A stretch of 64,000 nucleotides of DNA. Origin: Ilex aquifolium. Its lineage: Eukaryota > Streptophyta > Magnoliopsida > Aquifoliales > Aquifoliaceae. Of this stretch, positions 22,786 through 33,929 are shown one piece after another. Positions within the stretch are counted from its first letter, which is position 1; each line of letters starts with the position of its first letter. The translations under genes were made by a program, and so were the position numbers. The stretch lies in the NCBI GenBank assembly GCA_951799425.1, contig OX637391.1, positions 20,136,551 to 20,200,550 of the forward strand, given 5' to 3'. The notes below the pieces were generated by a model that was given only the letters and a program-made list of their open reading frames with translations, was not told where the DNA came from and made no database searches.

Positions 22786-24185
22786 TTATGGAGGTTTAGG
22801 TTGAGAAGGAAACTTTCCTTTCTCTGACGTACTCAAGGACTGGGTCAACTTGGCAAGATGACTCTTAATATCTTCAATACTCTGGGAAGTTTGAGCTTTA
22901 AAATTATTAAATGCTTGAGTTGTTTGAGTATTAAAACTTATTTGACTTTGAATAAATTGATTCATAGTATCTTCCAGAGCTCTTCTTTGAGGAGGTTGAT
23001 AAGGTTGGTATTGTTGTTGATTTTGTGGCTGTGGTGGACCTTGTGTTTGATTTGTAGGTTGTGTATTTCTCCAACTAAAATTCGGATGATTTCTCCATCC
23101 TGGATTGTAAGTTTCAGAATATGGATTTGAATATGGTTTATTATAAGTTGGAATAGCATTTGATTGTTCAATTAAAACTTCTTTAAAGGCAGGTATAGTT
23201 GGACATTCCCCAGCAGGATGTCCTGACAACGCACAAATTTCACACACTTGATCAGTAGAGGTTACAACAGATACTTGTTTAAGTTTTTTCATTTCTAAGG
23301 CTTCTAATTTTCGAGATAAATTAGCCATTTTAGCTCTTAAATCATCATCGTCTTTTAAAACATATTTCCCTTTTTCAGATATAGATGGCCTATTTTCCAC
23401 AATGTTTGAAGAAGTTGAGTCCCACATCTGGGAACTCTCCGAAATAGTATCAAAAAATTGAAATGCTTCTTCAGGATTTTTACTCATAAATTCTCCTTGA
23501 GCCATCATTTCAACAAATTGTCTCATTGCAGATGGAAGAGCATCATAAAAGAAACCAACTAAAGTCCAGTTTTCAAATGCATGATGTGGACAAGCTTGGA
23601 GAAGATCTTTAAATCTTTCCCAACATTGATAAAAAGTTTCTTTTTCCTTTACAACAAAATTCATTATTTTACGTCTTAGTGCATTAGTACGATGCACAGG
23701 AAAAAACTTTTTAAAGAACTCAGTTTGTAAAGCTTGCCAATTTGTGATAGAATTTGCTCTTAAAGAGTTAAGCCATAGTTTAGCTTATCTTTTAACGAAA
23801 AAGGAAAAAGTTTTAATTTAATCATTTCAGAACTATCTTGCAAAGTTCCACAGACTTCTTCAAATTCTTTCATATGAACATAAGGATTTTCATCTTCCAA
23901 ACCATGGAACTGTGGTAGTAGTTGTATTGTTCCTGGCTTGATATTAATATTTGGAGCGTCTGTTGGAAAAACAAAACATGATGGAACATTAGTTGTAGTA
24001 GGATGTAAATATTCTCTTAACGGTCTAGTATTTTGAACTATTTCCTGTTCTCTAGCCTCTTCCTCCCTAGGTACATTTTGAGTCATACTTAAGTTAACTG
24101 ATTCTTGTGTAGATGCAGATGAAGAAGATGAGGAAGATGAAGGAGTTGACTGATTTACAGAACCTACTGATGAATGAACAGACAT
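22786..24185 (-). pseudogene. A1 gag region
   Basis: Starts at the ATG at 24185 with a Ser-rich leader, then the Athila-type capsid region (GTIQLLPQFHGLEDENPYVH; KLKLFPFSLKDK; ERFKDLLQACPHHAF) and a CCHC zinc knuckle (C-x2-C-x4-H-x4-C in QVCEICALSGHPAGEC), followed by a Gln/Pro-rich tail. It packages RNA in virus-like particles in functional relatives. It lies directly before pol and after the priming site. Lightly broken. Confidence 0.88.
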
Positions 24186-24324
24186 AGACTAAAAATAACA
24201 AACTATAAACATATATAACAAACAAACAAATAAATTTTTTTTTTTTTTTATAAATATTATTTTAATTATAATTTTATATTTTATATTTTATTTTATTTTA
24301 TTTTTTTTTCAATTACCTTAACTC

Positions 24325-24346
24325 CCCGGCAACGGCGCCAAAAACT
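24325..24346 (-). other. A1 primer-binding site (Asp tRNA type)
   Basis: The minus strand reads TTTTTGGCGCCGTTGCCGG, followed by GGAG, immediately inside the right LTR. TGGCGCCGTTGCCGGGGA is complementary to the 3' end of plant Asp tRNA, the primer known for Athila-type elements. The same site occurs in E2 (26989-27008) and in A2. Confidence 0.88.
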
Positions 24347-26074
24347 TGATTCGCACTTTTTAGTGTGTCTGAATTATATTATTATTTTACACCCAAGTAT
24401 AAGTGGTCAAATTGTAGTTTTCTCGGTTTTAAGTCCAAGTATCGATCCCACAGAGAGTTGTTTAGTAATTTAAAACTTAAAATAAAATAAAAATATTAAA
24501 GGTGTTGTTTGAAGCAGAATATCGTTTGATAGCTTGTGATGTGAGCTTAGCGTGATAACGATGAATGAAATAAAGTGCGTAAATAAAGCAGAGTAATGAC
24601 AGGAATATAAAATATACCCTTCAGTTTAGGGATCCATATGCTTTGTATTGTTTAAGTTACTGGAAATGCTACCTCACAACAATTAACTCCCATGTTACTG
24701 GTAAGTCAATCGGCAGGTCTGATGTATATAAATCATAACACAGCAGCTTCTTAGGCTAGTTGGTGGTATAAATAATAACTCAGCAACTTCTTAGGAAAGC
24801 TGGTTATATCCACTTCAATTGATTAACCCAAGCAAACCAGAAGGACAAGCCATTGCAGTGGAATACTTGAGTTATTCCCTTGATGTTATGATTGTTACTT
24901 GTTTATATAATAAACCATAACGCAGCCGCGTCTTAAGCGAACTGGTGGTAGTATAGCATAACCCAGCAACTTCTTAGGAAAGCTGGTTACATAACCGCCA
25001 GTTAAACAGCCTCAGTATTCCAGTGGAAGCAGAGCCATACCAATAGGAACACCGTGGTTGTTAGACTGTCAGTCTATTAATATAATCTATATATAAATAT
25101 ATATATAACATATAAACATGTAAATACAACATCAACATTTCCAGCACTTAAACAATATTATACATATGTTTACCCTAGTTTGAAGGGTATAACCGACTAC
25201 TCACACTCCATTACTATAGAAAAGCAAGAAGTGTGGGTAGTATTCATTACAACAGAAATTAAAATATAACTTCTTTCACAAAGAACACTTGAAACACAAC
25301 CACCTTTATTATCATTCAAGACACAAAAGTGGTGGTAGTTCAACTGCCCGAATAGAAAGATTACAACAGAAATGTAGAAATACGGAAAGGGTGTCACACA
25401 CCGGCTATTCCTTTCTCTTTTCTCTCTATCTTTCTCTAAGTTGTTCTTCCTTTGGAGCTTGGAGGCCGGCTGGTTTTGAGTGGTTAAGGGGCTGATTTTG
25501 TATGTTGGAAGTAACAAAGGAAGACTTGGTGTTGAAAGGCTAGACAAGGTGTGAAGGCTTTTGTGTCTTGTGTTGGCGTCTAAAGGAAATGAAGAATTCA
25601 GCCCCTATTTATAGGGGAGGAGGTGCACGGCAAGGGGGGGGGGGGGGGGGGCCTTTAGGAAGGTCATCAACCCTTTAGGAAGGTGATGTCTTGCAGTAGG
25701 GTTAGGTGTCACCGTCCGGAGCTGCCACTTCGCAACCTTCCAGAAGGTTTTGCTTTGCAGTGATGCTAGGTGTCACCGTCTTGGGCTGCCACTTGTCTTG
25801 CTTCCATTGGTACACATGTCTCTTCCTTATTGGTCCAAGTGTCATGATCCCATTGGTCCAAGTTTCTTTATTGCACTTTAGTCCTTCGTTATTTCCAGTT
25901 TTGCAAAATTGTCTTGTACTTTCCAGTATTTCTGCATTTGACCCTGCAATCTTTAACATAAGTTATTAAAAACTGTAATTCACACCCAAAACATAATTCA
26001 TAATATTTAGTTGTTTCATTTTTACAAAAGTGAGTACTTATCATTTTAATTTACACACAATTTGGGGTTAATCA
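24347..26074 (-). repeat. A1 right LTR (5' LTR of the element)
   Basis: 1728 bp, nearly identical to 13100-14837. The minus-strand TATAAATAGG box at 25604-25613 is the likely A1 promoter. It contains the inverted-repeat units at about 24738-24990 and an 18-base G-run at 25634-25651. The right target duplication GTAAC follows at 26075-26079. Confidence 0.92.
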
Positions 26075-26988
26075 GTAACCTCTTGTAAGGATATTGTAAG
26101 CTTCCTTTACTGTCTTTAATGCCATTTATTTAGAAGTACATTTCAAGTTTAGCCTTGCACTTTACATTTCACCATTGTTATGCTTTCAAGTTCTTCATTT
26201 TCATGCTTTAAATTGGGTATTGTATTTCCTTCTTCTTACTTTAAGATTTCTTGCATCTAGTTAAGTTTTAATCTTCTTTTCCTTTACTTGTCTATTTACA
26301 TTATGCTTGACTTTCTTTTATGAATGAGTAGTTAGATTTAAGTTGGGTAATCCAAGGGAGACCTTCTCTTGGGGATTCCATTTCAACTTTTCTCCTTCCT
26401 CCTCTCGGTGTACGGTGGTTCGGTTTGACGGGGTTGAGAGTGGACGAGTTAGTGAGCCTTTGATATTCCATAGGCCTAGTCACGGTTTATGCTTAGATAC
26501 TCACCAATCTTGTCCCTAGCTTCCCCCGAATCAATCGTTCACCTATGCACCATTGGAAGAAGATTTCGAGTTGAGTTGGAATTCCCATTAGAATGACCTC
26601 TTTGGATTAGCCAACACTTGTTTTATTGCATTTTCATTTCAATCACAACCACAAAACTCAAACAAAGATTTTACATTTTTCTCTTTTGTTCACCAAAATC
26701 ACTTTCACACAACTCCCTTTCCTTCCCTGAGGAGACGACCTTGGAATTATTTCCAAGTAAAACACCGACAACGAAAGACTCCTTACGATTGGGGAGCACT
26801 TTTGTTCACACGCATTCCATTTCATTTCACACATTTTGTTCATTCCACATTTCCACCACCATTCCGTTGTTGCCTAATCTTTTGCATCATTCCGAGTGAG
26901 AGTGACACTCACCCATTCCTATAAGCCATACACACATTTAGGGATGATGTTTAGAGGTTAGGATACAACAACGTTTTTCCATCAATCA
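26075..26988 (+). repeat. E2 5' LTR, second part
   Basis: Continues E2's 5' LTR after A1 and ends ATCAATCA at 26988, matching the end of the 3' LTR at 32096. Its first 742 bp are also duplicated at 14838-15587. Confidence 0.9.
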
Positions 26989-27008
26989 TTTTGGCGCCGT
27001 TGCCGGGG
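26989..27008 (+). other. E2 primer-binding site (Asp tRNA type)
   Basis: TTTTGGCGCCGTTGCCGGGG lies immediately after the 5' LTR, the same priming site as in A1 and A2. This supports E2 being copied by Athila-type machinery. Confidence 0.9.
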
Positions 27009-27130
27009 AAGGTAAAGCGTTGAGTTCAAAGGGTGATTTTGGGCGGCATGGTAAGTCTCGTGATTTTCATCACGGGCCAAGGTATGTCGTTTCTTTTGTA
27101 AATATTTTGTTTTAGTTTGTGTTTTGTATT

Positions 27131-28096
27131 ATGTCTTATAATTTTTATGAAAATGTATATAATGCCCAAAGTTTTCAAAATGTGTGTGAGATTTGTGATG
27201 AGTATGGGCATGTTACTAGTGAGTGCCCAAGAATGGCCTCTTATTTTGAAAACGTTTGCGAGATTTGTGGTGAGTATGGGCACTTCACTAGTGAGTGCCC
27301 AATAAATGCCCCTTATTTTGAAAACGTTTGCGAAATTTGTGATGAGTATGGACACCTCACTAATGAATGCCCAAGAAATTATCCGGTTCAAGACTTTGCA
27401 TGCGAAGGTTCAAATTCATTTTTGGCCTCCGAAAATTTTTACCCCACTCATTATGTTACACCGAGTTATCCGAGTTATGGTTGGGAGAATGAACCTCATG
27501 ATTTTTCACCCAATCTCACACCACCAAATGAATTTTGCCATTATCCAACGTATAAGGACTCAACTGAGCAAGAATTGGAAAATACGTTTTACGAGTTTAT
27601 GCAAAGCCAAATGGAATGGAATGCTCAAATAACCCAACAACTTGATACATTGACTAATGCTATAATTGTTATGCATGAAGAACAACATCTTGAGCATAGT
27701 CAATGTATTGAGGTTGATCATCCCAATGGAATGCATATTGATGTTGAATCTCCCACCACTCTTGATTGTGAAAAATTTGATAAAGTTATTATCTCACAAG
27801 AGGCTAATGAGCCCAAGGTCATTTTTCCATCTAAGAGTGGTGTTGAGATTCATATTTCTCAACTTGGGGAGGGCATTGCAATGGAGTCAAGTGTTGAAAC
27901 TTGTAAAGAAAAATTGTATTCTCCATTTGTGGGATTGCATAAACTTGCCTACACATCTATTTGGTTGAGAATTTTTAATCAACATCCTTTATATGTTTGG
28001 ATAGATGGTTTAAGAAGGGCATTGATGCAACAAAAAAATTTTAAAATCAAAAAAATACATGGGCGTAAGGTCATATCCGAATTGAAGCCGGATTGA
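27131..28096 (+). CDS. E2 ORF: triple CCHC zinc-knuckle gag-like protein
   Basis: 321 codons from the ATG at 27131; the open frame also extends upstream to a GTG. The N-terminus has three tandem CCHC knuckles, each C-x2-C-x4-H-x4-C, at Cys19-Cys32, Cys43-Cys56 and Cys67-Cys80, with an exact 24-residue (72-bp) period and near-identical sequence (CEICDEYGH-xTxECP). The following part recalls the C-terminal part of Athila gag in A1: a GW-x-N-x-P-x-DFS motif like A1's GWRNHPNFSW, and EFMQSQMEWNAQITQQLDTL like A1's QFIQSQISFNTQTTQ. There is no capsid region, protease or polymerase. It could coat or package E2 RNA into particles made by a relative; that is inference. It is the only protein of E2 and has stayed open, which suggests it mattered for spread. 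Confidence 0.85.
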   Translation: MSYNFYENVYNAQSFQNVCEICDEYGHVTSECPRMASYFENVCEICGEYGHFTSECPINAPYFENVCEICDEYGHLTNECPRNYPVQDFACEGSNSFLASENFYPTHYVTPSYPSYGWENEPHDFSPNLTPPNEFCHYPTYKDSTEQELENTFYEFMQSQMEWNAQITQQLDTLTNAIIVMHEEQHLEHSQCIEVDHPNGMHIDVESPTTLDCEKFDKVIISQEANEPKVIFPSKSGVEIHISQLGEGIAMESSVETCKEKLYSPFVGLHKLAYTSIWLRIFNQHPLYVWIDGLRRALMQQKNFKIKKIHGRKVISELKPD

Positions 28097-30282
28097 CATG
28101 AGCCCTTGTTGTTTTGTTTCCATGTACATAGTAGTTAGATCTCTTTTATTGTCATATTTTTATTTTTCATGTCGTTGTAGTATAATGGTGAGTATCATTG
28201 TAGTGAAGTTTTTAACATAAAGCTTGTTTAAGAATCAGGAAGCAGACAAAGCAGAACAGTACCGGTACTAAAAGTCTACTGGAATCGCAGTACCGGTACT
28301 CGGTACTGGTACTGTTTGCCTGACAGACCCAATCTCTGCAATGCTGTTCCACCTGCTTTGAGGGCATCACCAGCATTTCTCCCCCATGTTCTAGTCTAAG
28401 TTGGGGGGTGTAAATGAGCTTTGTGTGTTTCATTTTCTCTTTTATGTTTATATATATATAAAAAAAAAAAAAAAGGGGTATCTCATTTCCCATTTTACCT
28501 TCATTGTTTTCATTGCATGATTCCTTATGCATTGAGGACAATGCATAGTTTAAGTTGGGGGGTGAGGTGCACCATTCACATGTTCCACCACTTTGTGTAT
28601 AGAATAAGTTGGAAATGTGAAAATTTTGAAAAATTTTGGACAATTTTTGTGAAAAATAGTCAATATTGAACTATATTCCTCTATCCTAATTGTTATGGGA
28701 TTTGTGAATTGCTTGATCTTCATTTTGAACTTTGAATACATGAGCACATTATAGAAGTTTATCCTATGCTTGAGTATCACATATGTGTTTTCTTTCAAAC
28801 TCAACCATTGTGCACCTTGAATGTGTAATTTGGACAATTTACGGATTGAGTTCACATTTGAGTGCTTGACATGAATAGTGGAGATGAGTAAGTACCCGTG
28901 TGAGCTTTAATGCCAATTCTTGTTGGAAGGAACTTACATTTACTCAAGGAACAATTTTTCAAATTCCAAATTTGTTCAATAATCTCATTATGCTTGTTTT
29001 GGTTAGGTGTATTTGGGTAGTTGATTGACTTTGTCTTGATTGTACAATGTTCTCCCATGCCTATCTAGAAATGATCTTAGGCCATCTTTGATGCTTTGAG
29101 CCTTAGCCTTTTTCTTGTGAAATTTTATCCCTAGTGCCATGATTGAGCCTTAATTGAATTCGTTTCTATGCCACACATGTAACCAAGCCAATGAAAATGA
29201 TAAATATCTACCTTACCTTGGTTGTTCCTAGTGCTAAGTTGGGTGATGATAAAAGAAAAGGAATGATGGTGTGAAAAATCAAACAAAAGGGATGAAGGAT
29301 GTTGAAACTCAAAAGAGTTCAATGGAAAAAGAATGAAAATCCAAGAAAAGGAGAGAAATGGAGTGAAAAAGGAGAAAAAGAATGAGAAAAAGAAAAGGGA
29401 AAAATGTAAAGGAAAAGAAAGAAAAGAAACAAAGGGTGTGGTGATGGTGTGAAAATCAAAATCCCATAAAAGGGAAGTGTTTTTCTAAAATTAAGGTCAT
29501 TCACCCGGAACAACCCTCTTTGTTATCCTATATCCTTCGTTTCCCTTACCACAACATCACCCCAAGGCCTCATTACAACCCATGAAAGTCCTAAAAGATC
29601 TAGAGAAGCATGGGGGATGCATACGTTTAAAAGAACAAGAGAAGTTGATTTTGCTATCTAATGTCCTAGCATTCCTTTCATGAGATTATGCCAAGGTTGT
29701 TTCATTTTTATGCATACTTCATTTTTGGATTATATGTGAGCATACTTTGTTTTGTGCACAAGATTCCATCTCACATATACACATGGAGAGCATGCCCGGA
29801 TAATCATAGTGTTATTCATTTTGAGAGAACACCCTTGGTGAGTTTTTGCATCGAAGCTTAATGTGGATGGCCAAAGTAAATGTGAACTCCATTGTGTAAA
29901 TGTTTAAATTACATGTTCATTTCACACACACACGAGTTTTGAAAGGAAATGTGTATGTGGATACTCTAGAATAGCATTTACGGCTATGATATGTCTCATG
30001 TGTGATTTGTTCGGGTGTTTGAACCAAGTTGTTTTTAGTATCCCATTGCTAATTAAGATAAGGGAATATATTTTAAATATTGGATACTATGAAAAGAAGT
30101 TTGTAGGTACCTTCACTGGAAACCTTCACGAGACAAAACTCGTCCACTAGGGATCACCTAGGGGTTTAAAGGCTTGTTGCATGTGCTAAATGCAATATCC
30201 GAATTAGTATAGTTTTATTTTTTGTTTTCTTACTTTTTACATTTTGTTTGCTAGGGACTAGCAAAGCTTAAGTTGGGGGGTG
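28097..30282 (+). other. E2 noncoding 3' region with repeated polypurine-like motifs
   Basis: No protein is supported. Two AGTACCGGTACT palindromes lie at 28258-28269 and 28289-28300. The motif AAGTTGGGGGGTG occurs three times, near 28398-28410, 28551-28563 and 30270-30282, the last being the polypurine tract before the LTR. A purine-rich stretch spans about 29320-29440. From about 29065 to 30282 the sequence is colinear with the A2 3' region (51322-52520, inverted), sharing 'ATGATTGAGCC', the block around 'TCGTCCACTAGGG' and 'AGGGACTAGCAA'. Confidence 0.75.
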
Positions 30283-32096
30283 TGATGAGCACATAATATT
30301 GCATATTTGAAGGGCTCATTACATGCATTTTAACTCAACTTTTGCATTTAAGTACTTAGAGTTAGCCGAAATTATGAATAATGTTGATATTTTGATGTTG
30401 CAAGTTTTTATTGCTTAAATCATGTATTTTAGGACATTGAAACTATGTTGGATGTGTGGTGAAGGCATGGACACAATACATGAAGAATTGGAGGCTTAAA
30501 AGTGAAGAAATCAATAAGGCATTGGTGCTTGGGAACAAGGGCACCAGCTGCAGCAACAATTGGAAGCACTGCCTCGGAATTCCTCCATTTTTACCATGAT
30601 CTACTCAGAATTTAGAAAATTTCAAAACATGAAAGTTGTAGATATGGGTGTCTTATGTTTGGTGTCAAAATTTCAGCCTAATCCAACGGTTAGATCAAGA
30701 GTTATGCCAATTCTACCGAAGGTGGTCCAGTGCAGAAAAACAGTACCGGTACTTGGTACCGGTACTCCGGACCTTCTGGTCGCGAAAACAGCCTGTAACT
30801 CAACTTTGAGGCTTGGGGGTCCCACCTACACTTCTCCCACGCCTATCCCAACATTTCCTTACACATTTGCAGGCCTCCTACACTCAAGTGGAAGACTTTA
30901 AAGGCCAATGCATTAAAGGAGGAATGGGGGGAAGTGGGCTGCCCAGGCTATGATCTCCTAGCCTGTCAAGGCCATCCATTCAGCCCTCTCTTGATGGGAG
31001 CTCGTTCACACAGCTAGGGGGGAGCCTCTTGGACGTTTTGGCAAGTCTCCACACTCAATATATTTAACATTCAACACACAATGTAAAAGGTGTTGGCTAC
31101 CTAAGCTTAGAGTAGTTTTAGTGAGGAAGAAGATGAATAGTAAAGTTGTGATTTTTACATGTTCTTCCATCCATTTCTCTTGTAACCTCTTGTAAGGATA
31201 TTGTAAGCTTCCTTTACTGTCTTTAATGCCATTTATTTAGAAGTACATTTCAAGTTTAGCCTTGCACTTTACATTTCACCATTGTTATGCTTTCAAGTTC
31301 TTCATTTTCATGCTTTAAATTGGGTATTGTATTTCCTTCTTCTTACTTTAAGATTTCTTGCATCTAGTTAAGTTTTAATCTTCTTTTCCTTTACTTGTCT
31401 ATTTACATTATGCTTGACTTTCTTTTATGAATGAGTAGTTAGATTTAAGTTGGGTAATCCAAGGGAGACCTTCTCTTGGGGATTCCATTTCAACTCTTCT
31501 CCTTCCTTCTCTCGGTGTACGGTGGTTCGGTTTGACAGGGTTGAGAGTGGACGAGTTAGTGAGCCTTTGATATTCCATAGGCCTAGTCACGGTTTATGCT
31601 TAGATACTCACCAATCTTGTCCCTAGCTTCCCCCGAATCAATCGTTCACCTATGCACCATTGGAAGAAGATTTCGAGTTGAGTTGGAATTCCCATTAGAA
31701 TGACCTCTTTGGATTAGCCAACACTTGTTTTATTGCATTTTCATTTTCAATCACAACCACAAAACTCAAACAAAGATTTTACATTTTTCTCTTTTGTTCA
31801 CCAAAATCACTTTCACACAACTCCCTTTCCTTCCCTGAGGAGACGACCTTGGAATTCTTTCCAAGTAAAACACCGACAACGAAAGACTCCTTACGATTGG
31901 GGAGCACTTTTGTTCACACGCATTCCATTTCATTTCACACATTTTGTTCATTCCACATTTCCACCACCATTCCGTTGTTGCCTAATCTTTTGCATCATTC
32001 CGAGTGAGAGTGACACTCACCCATTCCTATAAGCCATACACACATTTAGGGATGATGTTTAGAGGTTAGGATACAACAACGTTTTTCCATCAATCA
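30283..32096 (+). repeat. E2 3' LTR
   Basis: 1814 bp, TGATGAGC...CATCAATCA, uninterrupted, and so the reference for E2's LTR. It has two palindromes (AGTACCGGTACT at 30742-30753 and GGTACCGGTACT at 30755-30766) against four in the 5' LTR. It is followed by the target duplication TGGAA (32097-32101). Confidence 0.93.
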
Positions 32097-33929
32097 TGGA
32101 ACCCAAAACACTTGAATTTGATTTGATCGTGGCATCTTTTATGGGTGGTTTTGAGTTATGAGATGTCATGTACCCAAGGTGTAGGGTCCAAATTGGAGAA
32201 CATCAGTAACTAGTTGATTGAATTTCTTAGACTTTAGGGGTTTTGATGTGATATTGATTATGGACTGGTTAGTCACACGACATACGAAAGTTGGTTGTTT
32301 TGAAAAGAGAGTCATGTGGATTTAGTTTCGAAGGGACAAGAATTATTTAATCCTCAGTCTTAAATCTACGAGTGCAAGCTAGAAAACAAGTGAGTAAAGA
32401 TTTTTAGGGAAACATTGGTAGTATTATTGATATAGAAAATGAGTGAGTGTTTCCTGAATAGATAACAATAGAAAGTGAATTTTTGGATTTATTTCAAGAT
32501 AAGTTGTCTATGGGTAGCATTGGAGAGAGATAAAATTTACATTTTTAGTAGCCCTGGGGTACTTTACTTATATTTATTACTCTGTATTAGATGGTTCTCG
32601 CTGAACTATAAGAATGAGAATTCAATTAAAAATATATTAGACCGAAGAGTTATTCAACTTGGCAATTTATTTCGGAGTGCTCTTGTTGTGCTTGTAAAGA
32701 AAATGATTGGACTGTGAAATGGTACGTCGATTACTACCACCTGAATAAGGCAACAACAAATATTAAATATTTTTTATGTGGTATTGATGATTTAATTGAT
32801 CAATTGTGACGCGCTAGAGAATTTTGTAAGATTGATCTTAAGCTGAGTTATCTTTACTTAAATAAAGAAATTACGATGCTCTGAAAATAGTATGTGCAAC
32901 TGGGATAGTTATATTATATTTTTGGTGAAGTCGTTGAGATTGACAAATGCTACATTTGTTTTGATGGATTGACTAAATTGAGTATCTCTACTTTATCTAG
33001 ATTCTTATGCTACTGTATTCACTGGTGTTGCACTTGTGTATTCTTGTAGTACAGAAGAAATCACCCTACTCGTGATTTTGGATTAGATATAATTGTTTTT
33101 GCCTTGAGGTTATGGAGAGATTGTTTATACAGTAATACATGTGAGATTTATTTTGATTATCAAATGTTGAAAGATTGATTTACTGAGAATGAGTTTAATT
33201 TGAGAAAAAAGAGATGGATGGAAAGATTAGGGACTATAATTATTCTATTATTATCATGTAGGCAAAGCTATTATAGTGGTTAATACACTGAGCAATAAAT
33301 CATTAAGAAATTTGTGTTGTAGTTAGTATACTCGAATGGGTAATTTTGTTGATTTGAGATTGATGGGAGTACGAAATTATATTGATATTGAGAAACTATT
33401 ATTGGTTGAGTTGAATGAAAAGAAAAATTGTGGAATTTGTAGCCAATGTGTAGTGCAATGATAAATAAAGACTGAGTATCAGTATCCTACAGGTTTACTA
33501 TAACTAATTTGAAATTTTTGAGTAGAAATTAGAGTAAATTACTATGAATTTTCTATACATATTTTCAGGATATAGATTGGGCATGAATTTATTTTGGGTT
33601 ATTGTGGATTAATTGACAAAGTTATTTGGTAAAGATGTTTCATTTTCACGACATACTTTGTGTTGTTATGCTCAGAAAGTACATATACCTGATTCTCTTT
33701 GTATATTGGTGGGAGCAGTCTATTGAGCTTCAGGAAACTCTTAATTATGTTGAGGAGTCAATAAATTTTGGGTAACAAGATGATTCTATTAGTCAAGGTA
33801 TTGTGGAAGAGTGACTCAGTCGAGGAAGTTACTTGTGAAGTAGACAAAAAGATGGAAATTGAATATCCTCATTTGTTCTCACAAAGGTATATAAATTTTG
33901 AGAACGAAATTCTTTTAAGGGGGAGATAA
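32097..33929 (+). pseudogene. E1 internal region 2, part right of E2
   Basis: Continues E1's decayed pol-derived internal region and matches about 7825-9640 throughout, in the same decayed form. A polypurine tract at about 33917-33926 precedes LTR3. Confidence 0.8.

Larger units (their letters stand above)
13100..26074 (-). mobile_element. A1: young Athila-type Ty3/gypsy element (minus strand)
   Basis: Minus-strand element inserted in E2's 5' LTR with target duplication GTAAC (13095-13099, 26075-26079). Reading from its own 5' end: LTR (26074-24347), Asp-tRNA priming site, gag (24185-22786), pol with protease, reverse transcriptase, RNase H and integrase (to 18862), a small cysteine-rich ORF (18537-18133), an env-like ORF region (17855-16754), noncoding 3' region (to 15588), an extra copy of E2 LTR sequence (15587-14838), and the second LTR (14837-13100). 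By eye the LTRs differ at about nine sites in 1.73 kb apart from a G-run, suggesting a young element, although later copying between LTRs could mimic youth. A few breaks are present in gag-pol. Confidence 0.9.
12167..32096 (+). mobile_element. E2: non-autonomous Athila-derived LTR element with A1 nested in its 5' LTR
   Basis: Bounded by TGATGAG...AATCA and the target duplication TGGAA (12162-12166, 32097-32101). Parts: 5' LTR in two pieces (12167-13099 and about 26080-26988, split by A1), Asp-tRNA priming site, one ORF (27131-28096), a long noncoding 3' region, a polypurine tract and 3' LTR (30283-32096). Internal length is about 3.3 kb with no protease, polymerase or integrase, so it must rely on proteins from a relative. 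The priming site and 3' region match Athila-type A1 and A2. The ORF is open and the LTRs are very similar, so the insertion is fairly recent. A separate solo LTR of the same broad family lies at 61623-63515. Confidence 0.88.

Noticed and set aside
26989-27008. tRNA gene suggested by the TGGCGCCGTTGCCGGGG match
   Set aside because: Only the 3'-end complement is present; it is a primer-binding site next to an LTR.
27119-27130. Start of the E2 ORF at 27119
   Set aside because: That codon is GTG; the first ATG in frame is at 27131.
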